DNA of 64,000 nucleotides from assembly GCA_947624995.1 (NCBI GenBank), contig CANQMS010000005.1, forward strand, positions 21,755 through 85,754. Reading direction: 5' to 3'. The notes beneath the pieces are model-generated. The model was given only the letters and a program-made list of their open reading frames with translations, had not been told where the DNA came from and did not search any database. Within the stretch, counting starts at the first letter, position 1; each line of letters begins with the position of its first letter. The translations under genes were made by a program, and so were the position numbers. The DNA comes from an uncultured Clostridia bacterium. Lineage in GTDB: Bacteria; Bacillota; Clostridia; Oscillospirales; CAG-272. This document shows, piece after piece, positions 7,335 through 16,085 of the stretch.

Positions 7335-9734
7335 TTGCAGAGCTCCGATTTCCGCCGCAGATATATTGAGGTGCGCCGCGCGCTGTTCGACAAGTTCTAT
7401 TCGGACTTAAACGAGCGGCAGCGCGAGGCGGTCACGTCGGTGAACGGACCTCTGCTCGTGCTCGCGGGCGCGGGCAGCGGAAAGACGACGGTGCTCGTGC
7501 GGCGGATTGTACATATTATCAAATACGGGGACGCATACGATTCGGACTACGTCCCCGAAGACGCGGACGAGGCGGCGATCCTCCGCTACAGATACGCGCT
7601 TGAAACGATGGAACCGAAGGAGATCGGGGAGCTCGTGCTCCCCGATTTCCGTGTCTCGCCGTGCCGCCCGTGGGAGATGCTCGCCATCACGTTCACGAAC
7701 AAGGCGGCGGGCGAGATAAAATCGCGGCTCGCGTCGGCGCTCGAGGGGCAGGAGCAGTACGGGTCGGCGTCCGAGATATGGGCGGGGACGTTCCATTCCG
7801 TCTGTATGCGCATACTGCGCCGCTGGGGCGAGCTTGTCGGGTACAGACCGGGCTTCACCGTCTACGACACGGACGACACGAAGCGGCTGATAGCGGACTG
7901 CATGCGCGACCTCAATATCGACGAAAAGACGCTGCCGATAAAGACCGTGATGAACACGATCTCGAAGGCGAAGGACAGGCTCATGACGGCGGAGCAGTTC
8001 GCGGACGTCATGGGCGGCGACTACCGCTCGGGGAAGATCGCAGAGATATATAAGCTCTACGCCGAGAGGCTCAAATCGTCGAACGCGCTCGATTTTGACG
8101 ACATCATAATGCAGACCGTGAAGCTGCTCACCGAGCACGAGGACGTGCGCGAGCATTACAACCGCCAGTTCCGGTACGTGTCCGTCGACGAGTATCAGGA
8201 CACGAACCACGCACAGTTCAGGCTCACGTCCCTTTTGACGGGCGAGCACAACAATCTCATGGTCGTCGGCGACGACGACCAGAGCATATACAAGTTCCGC
8301 GGCGCGACGATTGAGAACATACTGACGTTCGACAGGGAATACAGCGACGCAAAGGTCGTAAGGCTCGAGCAGAACTACCGCTCGACCGGCACGATACTCG
8401 ACGCCGCAAACGCGCTGATCGCGAAAAACCGCCACCGACACGGCAAAACGCTGTGGTGCGCGGGAGAGCGCGGCGCGCCGATAGTGCTCTGCGAGCTGCC
8501 GACACAGAATGAAGAGGCGAAGTTTATCGCGGACACGGTCGAAAAGCTTGTCGCGACGGGAGAGGCGCAGTACCGCGATTTCGCGGTGCTATACCGCATG
8601 AACGCGCAGTCCGCGCCGATCGAGGCTGCGTTCGCGAAGGCGGGGATGCCGTACCGTATGCTCGGCGGCATACGGTTCTACGAGCGGAAGGAAATACGCG
8701 ACGCCGTCGCGTACCTCTCCGTCATCGCGAATCCGAACGACTCGGTCCGCCTCAAGCGCATCATAAACGAGCCGAAGCGAAAGATCGGAGCATCCGCCGT
8801 CGCGGCGGCGGAGGAGATCGCCGCGGTCGAGGGCTGCGGGATATACGACGTGCTCACGCGCGCCGGGTCATATGTCGCGCTCGCGAGAGCGTCCGCGGCG
8901 ATCGAGGGGTTTGTGAAGCTGATCGAGACGCTGCGGGAGTTCTCGGAAACGTCATCCGTCATGGAGCTGATCGAGCGGACGCTCGAGTTGTCCGGCTACC
9001 GCGAAATGCTCGTCGCCGGAGGCGAGGCGGAGCGCGACAGGCTCGAGAACCTCGAGCAGCTGATCTCAAACGCATACGAATACGAAAGCTCGAACGAGGA
9101 TGCGACGCTCACAGGGTTCCTCGAAGATGTGGCGCTCGTCTCGGACGTCGACAGATACGATGAGACGGCGGACGCCGCCGTCATGATGACGATACATTCG
9201 GCAAAGGGGCTCGAATTCCCGATAGTGTTTCTGCCGGGGATGGAGGAGGGCGTCTTCCCGGGAATGCAGTCCGCGGCGAGCGACGAGGAGCTCGAAGAGG
9301 AGAGGCGGCTCGCGTATGTCGCGGTCACGCGCGCGAAGAGGCGCATATATATGACGCGGACGCACAACAGGATGCTGTACGGTATGACGCGATACAATCC
9401 GCCGTCCCGCTTTATCGGCGAGATGCCGCCGGAGTGCATAGACGACAGGACCGTGACGCCCGAATACGCGCGCCCGAGGACCACCGTCAAAAACGAGACG
9501 CCGACGCCGAGGTATAAGGACGGCGCCGGAGTGCGCGTCAGTATCAGGGAGACGCCGCCTCCGCCGTCGGAATTTTTTGCGCCGGGCACCGTCGTCCGCC
9601 ACCGCACGTTCGGCAGGGGCGAGATCATCGCCGCCTCGAAGATGGGAGCGGACGTCATGTACGAGATCATCTTCGACGACGTCGGAACGAAAAAGCTCAT
9701 GGCGTCCTATGCAAAGCTGACGCGCGAGGAGTAA
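7335..9734 (+). CDS. pcrA: ATP-dependent DNA helicase, PcrA/UvrD family
   Basis: Superfamily 1A 3'-5' DNA helicase for repair and for clearing replication blocks. In order: Q motif (NERQREAV), Walker A GAGSGKTT, motif Ia TFTNKAA, motif II in VDEYQDTNH, motif III VGDDDQSIYKFRGA, motif IV QNYRS, motif V TIHSAKGLEF and motif VI YVAVTRAKRR. The C-terminal 50 residues (GTVVRHRTFGRGEI) are the Tudor-like segment of PcrA that contacts RNA polymerase. I place the start at the TTG of 7335 because a GGGAGG site lies 9 bp upstream; a longer frame beginning inside the GH43 gene lacks a ribosome site and has a non-helicase N-terminus. Predicted length 799 residues, slightly longer than average PcrA. A residue-stretch insertion (about 75-110) precedes motif Ia. 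Confidence 0.94.
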   Translation: MQSSDFRRRYIEVRRALFDKFYSDLNERQREAVTSVNGPLLVLAGAGSGKTTVLVRRIVHIIKYGDAYDSDYVPEDADEAAILRYRYALETMEPKEIGELVLPDFRVSPCRPWEMLAITFTNKAAGEIKSRLASALEGQEQYGSASEIWAGTFHSVCMRILRRWGELVGYRPGFTVYDTDDTKRLIADCMRDLNIDEKTLPIKTVMNTISKAKDRLMTAEQFADVMGGDYRSGKIAEIYKLYAERLKSSNALDFDDIIMQTVKLLTEHEDVREHYNRQFRYVSVDEYQDTNHAQFRLTSLLTGEHNNLMVVGDDDQSIYKFRGATIENILTFDREYSDAKVVRLEQNYRSTGTILDAANALIAKNRHRHGKTLWCAGERGAPIVLCELPTQNEEAKFIADTVEKLVATGEAQYRDFAVLYRMNAQSAPIEAAFAKAGMPYRMLGGIRFYERKEIRDAVAYLSVIANPNDSVRLKRIINEPKRKIGASAVAAAEEIAAVEGCGIYDVLTRAGSYVALARASAAIEGFVKLIETLREFSETSSVMELIERTLELSGYREMLVAGGEAERDRLENLEQLISNAYEYESSNEDATLTGFLEDVALVSDVDRYDETADAAVMMTIHSAKGLEFPIVFLPGMEEGVFPGMQSAASDEELEEERRLAYVAVTRAKRRIYMTRTHNRMLYGMTRYNPPSRFIGEMPPECIDDRTVTPEYARPRTTVKNETPTPRYKDGAGVRVSIRETPPPPSEFFAPGTVVRHRTFGRGEIIAASKMGADVMYEIIFDDVGTKKLMASYAKLTREE

Positions 9735-9786
9735 GCGGAGATATCGCATCACGGCGCGCCGGTCGAGGGGAATATATAAAAAAGCA

Positions 9787-9821
9787 GGCGGACCGTTTTA
9801 AAAAAGCGGTCCGCCGCTCTT
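9787..9821 (+). terminator. Rho-independent terminator after pcrA
   Basis: Nine-bp stem pairing 9788-9796 with 9807-9815, A/T-rich loop, then CGCTCTTT. It separates pcrA from the AT-richer ATPase gene. Confidence 0.75.
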
Positions 9822-9842
9822 TGCGGATGCGAAAAAGAATAC

Positions 9843-9871
9843 TTGACAAACAAATGTGCATAATATATAAT
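9843..9871 (+). promoter_or_regulatory. Sigma-A-type promoter for the DUF4143 ATPase gene
   Basis: Consensus TTGACA at 9843-9848, 17-bp spacer and TATAAT at 9866-9871. It is one of the strongest matches in the window. Confidence 0.85.
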
Positions 9872-9921
9872 TATTACGAGAAAAGGTGTATAGATACCAA
9901 ATTTCGAAATAGGAAAGCGCC

Positions 9922-11175
9922 ATGGAGATCAAAAGAGACATATATCTGGAGCGGCTCAAAAGGCGGGAAAAGAACGGGCTTATCAAGATCGTGACAGGGG
10001 TCAGGCGATGCGGAAAATCATACCTTTTGTTCAATTTGTTTCATGACTGTCTTTTGGATAAGGGCGTTCGCCCCGACCATATTATCGAGATTGCCCTTGA
10101 TGACAGGAGCAATAAGGAGCTGCGCGATCCCGACAACATGCTCGGATACGTTAAAGAGCGGATCGTTGACCGCGACACCTATTATATTATCCTTGACGAA
10201 GTGCAGATGATGAATGAATTTGAGGACGTGCTCAACAGTTTTCTGCATATACGGAATGCCGATGTATACGTTACCGGGAGCAACTCGAAATTTTTGTCCT
10301 CGGACGTTATCACGGAATTCCGCGGGCGCGGAGACGAGATACGCATTTATCCCCTGTCATTCGGGGAGTTCTGCTCCGCGCACGAAGGCAGCGCGGAGGA
10401 GGCGTGGGACGATTACTTCACCTACGGAGGTCTGCCGCTCATCCTGTCGCTGAGGACAGCGGAAGAAAAGGCGGAATATCTGACATCGCTTTTTCAAAAA
10501 GTGTATATCAGCGATATCGTTGACCGGCACAAGGTGCGCAACAGGGAAGAACTGGATGAGCTTGTGGACATCCTTGCCTCCGCCGTGGGCTCGCAGACCA
10601 GCTCGCTTAAGCTGGCGAACACTTTTAAAACCGTTAAGAAAAAGACGATCAGCGACAAGACACTGATGAGGTATATGGATTATCTGACGGACGCATTTCT
10701 CGTGAGCCGTGCGGTCAGATATGATATCAAAGGGAAAAGGTATATCGGCTCTCCTGCAAAATATTATTTTGAGGATGTGGGGCTGCGCAATGCAAGACTG
10801 AACTTCCGACAGATGGAGGAGAACCACATCATGGAGAACATCATCTACAATGAGCTGCGGTTCCGCGGTTTCCGTGTGGACGTAGGGCTTGTGGAGCAGT
10901 TCGGCAGGAACGGCGAGCACAAGACCGCAAAAAAACAGCTCGAGGTGGATTTTGTAGCCACAAAAGGAAGCGAAAAGTTTTATCTTCAGTCTGCGTTTGC
11001 TATGCCTACGCCGGAAAAGCGGGAGCAGGAGGAGCGCCCTCTGAACGCGATTGGCGATTCGTTTAAAAAAATCATCATCGTTCGGGACGATATCAAGGCG
11101 CGCAGAGATGACATGGGCATCGTTACCATGGGGATCAAGAATTTTCTGCTCGATGAGAACAGCCTTTATCTCTGA
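9922..11175 (+). CDS. AAA family ATPase with C-terminal DUF4143 domain
   Basis: P-loop ATPase of the widespread AAA_14/DUF4143 class, whose biological role is not established. Walker A GVRRCGKS is at about 27-34 and Walker B YYIILDEVQ near 90; a sensor-like TGSNSKFL follows. The C-terminal half (about 200-400) carries the DUF4143 region, with a winged-helix-like segment and a restriction-endonuclease-like strand pattern (KQLEVDFVATKG) seen in many members. 417 residues is typical. Its base composition is visibly AT-richer and its codon use less GC-ending than in the flanking genes, and it stands alone between two terminators with a consensus promoter. This suggests recent acquisition. Such genes often occur as many copies per genome and are often called toxin-antitoxin-like, but nothing here proves that. 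Confidence 0.88.
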   Translation: MEIKRDIYLERLKRREKNGLIKIVTGVRRCGKSYLLFNLFHDCLLDKGVRPDHIIEIALDDRSNKELRDPDNMLGYVKERIVDRDTYYIILDEVQMMNEFEDVLNSFLHIRNADVYVTGSNSKFLSSDVITEFRGRGDEIRIYPLSFGEFCSAHEGSAEEAWDDYFTYGGLPLILSLRTAEEKAEYLTSLFQKVYISDIVDRHKVRNREELDELVDILASAVGSQTSSLKLANTFKTVKKKTISDKTLMRYMDYLTDAFLVSRAVRYDIKGKRYIGSPAKYYFEDVGLRNARLNFRQMEENHIMENIIYNELRFRGFRVDVGLVEQFGRNGEHKTAKKQLEVDFVATKGSEKFYLQSAFAMPTPEKREQEERPLNAIGDSFKKIIIVRDDIKARRDDMGIVTMGIKNFLLDENSLYL

Positions 11176-11195
11176 GGTGAAAGCGAAATAAACCG

Positions 11196-11229
11196 AAACA
11201 GGGCTGTGCCGGTCGGCACAGCCCTGTTT
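11196..11229. terminator. Bidirectional terminator between convergent genes
   Basis: A 15-bp perfect stem (11196-11210 with 11215-11229), 4-nt loop, with A-run on one side and T-run on the other. It serves the ATPase gene from the left and the membrane-protein gene from the right. Confidence 0.9.
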
Positions 11230-11249
11230 GTAAGCGGATCAATATCTGA

Positions 11250-12164
11250 TCATTCCTGCTTATTATCGCTATCGCTTTCACTTTCTCCATCGCTTTCGCC
11301 TTCGCCCGGCTGTGGCTCGCCGTCTTCGCCCGTGCCCTCGACGCGGGGGATGAAGCGCGTTGCGAATCTGCCCTTGCCGCGGCTCTTGACGTAGAAGTAG
11401 CCGATGAACGAGAAGACGACAGCGCCGATGAAGTTGACGAACAGGTCCTTCATCGTGTCGAGGATGCCGACGTCTATGTAACCGCCGACGCCGAGCGGGA
11501 TCTCTTTACCGCCCGCGACGACGATAGTGTCGGTTATGTCCCTGATCACCACAGGCGTGTTGCCGCCGGTCGGGTCGAGGAGAACGGTCGAAAGGTTCGT
11601 GACAACGGCGTCCTTCTGCATATCGGTGAGGAACAGCATATCCATGCCGCATTCAAAGAATTCCCACAGAACCCCTATCGTCATCGAGAAGCAGAACGCG
11701 GCGACCGCCATATAAAACGGCGAGAGCGACAGCGAGAAGCGGCGGTCGCGGTTGAGGATATCGACGAGCGAAAATCCGATCGCGGCACAGAGAAAGCCGT
11801 TCAGCGTGTGCAGCATCGTGTCCCACCCGAGAAACGCGGTGTAGAACGAACGTATCTCGCCGAGTATTTCGGCGGCGTATATGAACAGAAGGATTATGAT
11901 CTGAAGCGTGTTCGGCAGAGAGATCGAGAGCTTCCGCTCGAGCACCGTCGGCAGAAGAAACAGTATCAGCGTGAGGACGCAGAGCGCGACGTTTTCATAG
12001 TTCCCGTTGAATATCTGCGCTATCATAACGAGGATAACGGAGATGCGCAGGACAAAATACACGACCGAGACGGCGGGCTTTTTCTTGATCTCGGCTTTTA
12101 TGCCGCGTATGCTTTCGCGCAGCGTCTTTTTTTCTCTCTTCTGTTTTTGCTGCTTTTGTTTCAT
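11250..12164 (-). CDS. Multi-pass membrane protein with acidic C-terminal tail (possible DUF2238/YjdF-like)
   Basis: Predicted integral membrane protein, 304 residues. A strongly basic, Gln/Lys-rich cytoplasmic N-terminus (about 1-28) is followed by roughly seven hydrophobic segments between about 32 and 260. The motif WDTMLHTLNG near 115-125 and WEFFECGMD near 165 contain conserved-looking charged residues within helices, which reminds me of the DUF2238/YjdF membrane family; I hold this loosely. The last 30 residues are Glu/Asp/Ser/Gly-rich, encoded by near-repeats of GAAAGC-type hexamers. It is on the minus strand downstream of the coiled-coil gene, from which it is separated by a GC-rich hairpin. 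Function unknown. Confidence 0.75.
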   Translation of the reverse strand: MKQKQQKQKREKKTLRESIRGIKAEIKKKPAVSVVYFVLRISVILVMIAQIFNGNYENVALCVLTLILFLLPTVLERKLSISLPNTLQIIILLFIYAAEILGEIRSFYTAFLGWDTMLHTLNGFLCAAIGFSLVDILNRDRRFSLSLSPFYMAVAAFCFSMTIGVLWEFFECGMDMLFLTDMQKDAVVTNLSTVLLDPTGGNTPVVIRDITDTIVVAGGKEIPLGVGGYIDVGILDTMKDLFVNFIGAVVFSFIGYFYVKSRGKGRFATRFIPRVEGTGEDGEPQPGEGESDGESESDSDNKQE

Positions 12165-12195
12165 TTTTTTGCCCCTTTTTTCCTTTTTATTTGTG

Positions 12196-12225
12196 CCGCC
12201 CCCGTGGGAGGTCCCGCGGGGGCGG
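12196..12225. terminator. GC-rich hairpin between two minus-strand genes
   Basis: Nine-bp perfect stem (12196-12204 with 12217-12225). The T-run lies on the plus-strand side, so on the minus strand it would be a weak terminator or a transcript-stabilising hairpin after the coiled-coil gene. Confidence 0.6.
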
Positions 12226-12233
12226 TGTCTTTT

Positions 12234-13088
12234 TTATTCCTGCTCGTGCTTTTTTGCCTCGAGCCTGCCGATATAGAAGTCGAGCAGCCTGCGGTTCGTA
12301 TACTCATGCTCACGGACGGTACCCGCGAGGGCCTGAACGGCATCCGACATGTTGTCATCTGCGGATGCGGAATTCTGCACGTACTCGCGGACGGCTCTCT
12401 CCATCGCGGCAAAGTGCGCGGTGTCGCGCCCGATCTCCTCGATGCGGCGCAGGTAATACGCTTCCGTCCCGACCGTCTCCGAATCGGTTTTTGCGGTACT
12501 CTCCGCCTCGCGCTCCGCGAGCTTTTCGGACACGCGCGCTTTTACGTGCTCGGCGTACCTGCCGATCTCGGCGCCTGTCCTTACCGCTATCGACTTCGCC
12601 TCTTCCGTCATGCGCCCGAGCGATTCGCGAAGCTCGGACACACGCTTGTGCATTCTCGCCATGTCCTCTTCGGACAGGCGGATAAAGTGCGTGCGTGGTT
12701 CGACCTCGCCCTCCGCCTCTGATTCGGCGGCTGCTTTTTCTTCGGCGTCACAAACGCTCTCGCACGCCTCCGGATCTTCCGCGTCGTCGATTTTCGAAAC
12801 GAGCTCATCTATCGTGTCCGCAGCGGATTTGCAGACGCTGTCGAGCTTTTCTCTCGCTTCGCGCAGCATGGATTCGATCCGCTCGCGAAGCTCGTCACTG
12901 CTGTATGTGCTCATAATTTTGTCCTCCTCTGACATTTCCGTGTCGGGAGAACGCGAAAGAATGATCGCGGGCTCCGGGCCTATGCAATAGCGCGCTCTCC
13001 CGTTTTTCACAAGACCCGCCGCTCTTTTCGGGTAGGTCTTACCGATGATCATGCCTTCGCTGTCGAGCACGGTCACGTTTTTTGTCAT
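12234..13088 (-). CDS. Coiled-coil protein with RRXRR-like N-terminal segment
   Basis: Unrecognised as a whole; 284 residues. The first 45 residues (VTVLDSEGMIIG, then YPKRAAGLVKNGRARY, then AIIL) follow the pattern of the short RRXRR/PLMP segment at the start of IscB-type proteins: a VxVLD strand, a Pro-Arg-Ala helix and a Lys-x-Gly-Arg-Ala turn. There is no HNH or RuvC motif after it. Residues about 60-280 are Glu/Lys/Ala/Arg-rich and predicted to be long helices or coiled coil, with acidic patch at 105-130. No signal peptide or membrane segment, so cytoplasmic. A consensus promoter lies 94 bp upstream. I have a memory of similar short N-termini in other Ruminococcaceae hypothetical proteins, but no function. 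Confidence 0.7.
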   Translation of the reverse strand: MTKNVTVLDSEGMIIGKTYPKRAAGLVKNGRARYCIGPEPAIILSRSPDTEMSEEDKIMSTYSSDELRERIESMLREAREKLDSVCKSAADTIDELVSKIDDAEDPEACESVCDAEEKAAAESEAEGEVEPRTHFIRLSEEDMARMHKRVSELRESLGRMTEEAKSIAVRTGAEIGRYAEHVKARVSEKLAEREAESTAKTDSETVGTEAYYLRRIEEIGRDTAHFAAMERAVREYVQNSASADDNMSDAVQALAGTVREHEYTNRRLLDFYIGRLEAKKHEQE

Positions 13089-13181
13089 GGGTGTCTCCCC
13101 CTGCCGTCTCTTCGGCGATTATGAAATTTTTGCACGGCGCGTTTTTTTGTTATGGGTTCACTCCCCGTCCGTACATATACT

Positions 13182-13210
13182 ATTATAGACCGGGGCGGGG
13201 TATTTGTCAA
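13182..13210 (-). promoter_or_regulatory. Sigma-A-type promoter for the coiled-coil gene
   Basis: On the minus strand, TTGACA (complement of 13205-13210), 17-bp spacer, TATAAT (complement of 13182-13187). The -35 overlaps the stop of the upstream small membrane gene. Confidence 0.85.
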
Positions 13211-13482
13211 GAGCCGCCGCGCAGGTACAGGTCGAAAATGAGACCTCCGCCTACGGCGAGCGGAACGGAGACAAGCGCTGCGCGCGCCATCGCGGGCGCG
13301 TACCGCACGGCGAGAAAATAGTCGCACGCACCCCGGCGCGCCGCGACGAGCAGCAGCGCCGCGGCAGTGAGCCATGCCGCCGCCGCGGTAAGAAAGAAAA
13401 CGGTAAAAAAGAGCGCCTCGCGCCGCATTTCGACACGCTTATGAAGTGTGATATGTAATAATGAATATAAACGCCTGAGCAA
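13207..13482 (-). CDS. Small hydrophobic membrane protein, unknown
   Basis: A 91-residue frame from a TTG start preceded by GAGAGG at a 10-bp spacing. A consensus promoter lies 43 bp further upstream, which argues for a real gene. Two hydrophobic segments (about 25-47 and 68-86) are separated by a basic loop, and a basic, amphipathic N-terminus precedes them. If the internal ATG at 13428 is used instead, the product is 73 residues and loses only the basic leader; that ATG has no ribosome site. No family recognised. The following gene's promoter begins within its stop codon, so the two are transcribed in series but independently controlled. Confidence 0.5.
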   Translation of the reverse strand: MLRRLYSLLHITLHKRVEMRREALFFTVFFLTAAAAWLTAAALLLVAARRGACDYFLAVRYAPAMARAALVSVPLAVGGGLIFDLYLRGGS

Positions 13483-13524
13483 CCGATATTTACCTCTCGA
13501 TCATAAATTCCGACCTTGTATTTT

Positions 13525-13553
13525 ATTATATAATACGGCCAAAAGCAAATCAA
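13525..13553 (-). promoter_or_regulatory. Sigma-A-type promoter for the small membrane gene
   Basis: On the minus strand, TTGATT (complement of 13548-13553), 17-bp spacer, TATAAT (complement of 13525-13530). Confidence 0.75.
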
Positions 13554-13912
13554 GATTATATATATTCCTTAAAAGTGTAAATAATTAAAATTTAGTTAAA
13601 ATATATAAAACTATCAAAAAAATACATTAGTGGCGCGATCTTACGGCGCGGGCAGACGACATAAAAACCCATAATAAAACGAAAAAATAATGTTTATAAT
13701 GCGCAAATACTAAATAAAAATACCGAATAAAAGTCAAAAAATGCATAAAAATCGGCGCTGCTCTCTCTGCGGGCGAAATCCGCGTCAGTTTTTAATTTTT
13801 GCTCGGCGCGGCAAGGTGGTATTATTTTATCGGTGGATATAAAACGGGCAAAACGGACGGGACCGGTCCCTGTTGTCCGGACAAAACAAATGAACCGAAG
13901 GAGGAACGGAAA
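13554..13912. other. AT-rich intergenic region
   Basis: About 360 bp of mostly A/T-rich sequence, in sharp contrast to the GC-rich surroundings. I find no open frame with a ribosome site in it. It must hold the promoter for the plus-strand gene at 13913; GGTGGTATTAT ending at 13825 is a possible extended -10 without a good -35. Confidence 0.5.
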
Positions 13913-14218
13913 ATGACGGTCAGATATGAGACGGCGCTGCGCGGATGCGTCCGGCGCACGGCGCTGGCGAGCGCGGGCGGACTTTACATGTCGTACATAC
14001 TCGCGGAGGAGGAGACAGACGGCGGGCACACCTACTCGGTTTTTGCCGCCGCGTGCGGCGAGGGCGGCGAGTCCGACTGCGCGACCTTGCGCGGTCTGAC
14101 GGACTCATACGAGGCGGCGAGCGATTTTTTCCGCCTGATATCGGACGGCGCCGTGACGCCGTGTACGCTGTCGGCGGTCGCCGAGGATTTTGCCGCGTCG
14201 TTCAAAAGGGAAGAATGA
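13913..14218 (+). CDS. Small DUF6514-like protein
   Basis: A 101-residue soluble protein starting at the ATG of 13913, with GGAGGAACGGAAA as ribosome site; the longer frame lacks one. It reads as a short two-layer domain: an N-terminal strand region, ETDGGHTYSVFAAACGE, and a C-terminal helix-plus-motif SDGAVTPCTLSAVAEDFAAS. The spacing and the ending ('...VTPxxLxxVxEDF') match what I remember of the DUF6514 family of Clostridia. Role unknown. It is monocistronic, with a strong terminator after it. Confidence 0.65.
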   Translation: MTVRYETALRGCVRRTALASAGGLYMSYILAEEETDGGHTYSVFAAACGEGGESDCATLRGLTDSYEAASDFFRLISDGAVTPCTLSAVAEDFAASFKREE

Positions 14219-14237
14219 GGCAGAAAAAAGGGACTTT

Positions 14238-14290
14238 CCGCGGGGAAACACCGCCTTTTCGGAGGCGCGGTCCCCGCGGTCCTTTTTTTG
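14238..14290 (+). terminator. Rho-independent terminator after the DUF6514-like gene
   Basis: Long imperfect GC-rich hairpin with outer arms CCGCGGGGA and TCCCCGCGG and inner CCGCC/GGCG pairing, followed by CCTTTTTTTG. Confidence 0.88.
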
Positions 14291-14353
14291 CGCGGCAAGC
14301 GGGTATTTTTGTGATTCCGCCGTATTATTTTTATGGTTTTTATGTGAATTCTG

Positions 14354-14382
14354 TTGATGAAACCTTGCTTTTGTGGTAAAAT
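14354..14382 (+). promoter_or_regulatory. Sigma-A-type promoter for tilS-hpt
   Basis: TTGATG at 14354-14359, 17-bp spacer, TAAAAT at 14377-14382 with TGTGG just before it. It leaves a leader of about 140 nt before the tilS ATG, in which I recognise no riboswitch. Confidence 0.75.
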
Positions 14383-14532
14383 ACCTTTATACTTGATACC
14401 GCACGGAAATATGGCGGCATAAAGTACGCATATAATATTGCAGTATGTAAACGAACAGTCGTGCGGCGCGGCGCGGGGAGCGCTGCGGCGCGTGTACGGC
14501 AGCTTCGGGCATGCGCCCGGCTCAGATGAGGT

Positions 14533-16074
14533 ATGGATAAAAGAAGCATCACCCGGATGGTAGAGCACAAGATCGAACAGGCGATCATAGATTTCGGGAT
14601 GACGAATAAGCTTGACGGGGTGCTGATCGGATATTCCGGCGGCGCCGACTCGGGCGCGCTGCTCTCATACATGCACAAATACGCCGGTGTACACGGCATC
14701 CGCATTGCGGCGGCGCACGTGAACCACTGCATCCGCGGAGCGGAGGCGGACAGGGACGAGCAGTTCTGCCGCGACGTCTGCGAAAATCTCGGTATAGAGC
14801 TCTTTGTCGAGAGGGTCGATGTCCCGGCGCTCGCGGCGAGCGAGGGGAAGGGACTCGAGGAGATGGGGCGCCGCGTCCGGTACCGCACGTTCCGCGGCAT
14901 CATAGACTCGCACCCCGAGCTGCACTCCGTCGCCCTCGCCCATCACGCCGAGGACAACATGGAGACCGTGATCTTCAACATGTGCCGCGGGACAGGGATC
15001 CGCGGGCTGTCGGGGATCCCCCCGGTGCGCGGTGAGCGTGTCATCCGCCCGCTCATATACTGCACGAAGAGCGAGATCATCGGGTACTGCATTGCGAACG
15101 ATATCCCCTACGTCACGGACACGACGAACGGCGACATCGACTACACGCGCAACTACATCCGCGCCGAAATCCTCCCGCGGCTGACGCGCATCAACCCGTC
15201 CCCCGAGATCGCGATCTCCCAGCTCTGCACGCTTTTGCGCAACGATGACGTCTACATACAGCGGCGGGCGAGCGAGTTCCTTGCCGAGCACGGCATCGAG
15301 AGCTCATGCTGCCGCAGCCTGATCTCGCAGCAGGAGCCCGCGCTGCTCTCGCGCATCGTAAGATATATGTACGACCGCGCGGCTGAGCGCCTTTACGGGC
15401 GCGGCAGACCGTATATGACGCTCGATTTCGAGCACGTCCGCGCTGTGACGCGCATTATAACGGTCGGCAGCGCTCACTCGCGCATATCGCTGCCCGGCAG
15501 GATCTGCGCCGTCGTCGAGGGAGACGAATTTCTGTTCCTCGGCGAGGATGAGTACGACCGGAAATATAAATACTGCCCGGAATTCCGGATAAGAATGGAT
15601 GACGGAGAGCACGTCATTTCCGAGCTCGACGCCGTTATCGCGATAACGCGGGAGCCGGACATCGACCGCGAGTTCTCCATGAGGAGCATGTTCCCGTCAT
15701 TTGAGCACATCGCGCTCCGTGCGGACGCCGTCACCGGGGAGCTTTACATAAAAAACCGCGAGGCGGGCGACAAGATAAGCCTCTGCGGGATGACGAAGTT
15801 GACGAAGAAGCTGTACTGCGACAAAAAGGTACCGCTCGGACTGCGCAGCGTGCTGCCCGTCTTCTGCGACGGCGGCGGGATCATCTGCATCCCGGGCGTT
15901 GCCGTCAGGGACGGCGCCGCCGCGAAGGACGGCGAGGACGCCATCCATATTTACTACGCACATATGACGAAGGCGAATGAGGCAAACGAAGCAAACGGGG
16001 CAAACGGGGCAAACGAGGCAAACGGTGACAATGGCGCAAACGCGGTCAGCAGCTCCGCGAGCCGAAACAATTGA
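14533..16074 (+). CDS. tilS: tRNA(Ile)-lysidine synthase
   Basis: Converts C34 of tRNA-Ile(CAU) to lysidine using ATP and lysine, so that AUA is read as Ile. The PP-loop [13 protein letters not shown] is near 32-45 and the adenylation-domain motif [14 protein letters not shown] near 135-150, with [11 protein letters not shown] and [17 protein letters not shown] further on. The C-terminal substrate-binding region (about 390-470) contains [18 protein letters not shown], typical of the family. 513 residues is slightly long because the last 30 are an Asn/Glu/Ala/Gly repeat encoded by 9-bp near-repeats, outside the folded enzyme. hpt follows within 12 bp, the standard Firmicutes tilS-hpt-ftsH order. 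Confidence 0.95.
   Translation: MDKRSITRMVEHKIEQAIIDFGMTNKLDGVLIGYSGGADSGALLSYMHKYAGVHGIRIAAAHVNHCIRGAEADRDEQFCRDVCENLGIELFVERVDVPALAASEGKGLEEMGRRVRYRTFRGIIDSHPELHSVALAHHAEDNMETVIFNMCRGTGIRGLSGIPPVRGERVIRPLIYCTKSEIIGYCIANDIPYVTDTTNGDIDYTRNYIRAEILPRLTRINPSPEIAISQLCTLLRNDDVYIQRRASEFLAEHGIESSCCRSLISQQEPALLSRIVRYMYDRAAERLYGRGRPYMTLDFEHVRAVTRIITVGSAHSRISLPGRICAVVEGDEFLFLGEDEYDRKYKYCPEFRIRMDDGEHVISELDAVIAITREPDIDREFSMRSMFPSFEHIALRADAVTGELYIKNREAGDKISLCGMTKLTKKLYCDKKVPLGLRSVLPVFCDGGGIICIPGVAVRDGAAAKDGEDAIHIYYAHMTKANEANEANGANGANEANGDNGANAVSSSASRNN
15974..16042 (+). repeat. 9-bp near-tandem repeat encoding the TilS tail
   Basis: About seven GCAAACGGG-like units in frame with tilS, giving a tail of Asn-Glu-Ala-Asn-Gly-Ala repeats. 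Confidence 0.85.
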
Positions 16075-16085
16075 AAGGAGCACAT

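Noticed and set aside
12955..13088. IscB or another RNA-guided nuclease
   Set aside because: Only the short N-terminal pattern is similar; there is no HNH or RuvC motif and no evident guide RNA. Kept only as a domain-similarity finding.
14383..14532. Riboswitch in the tilS leader
   Set aside because: The leader is about 140 nt but shows no conserved riboswitch motif that I recognise and no terminator/antiterminator pair.
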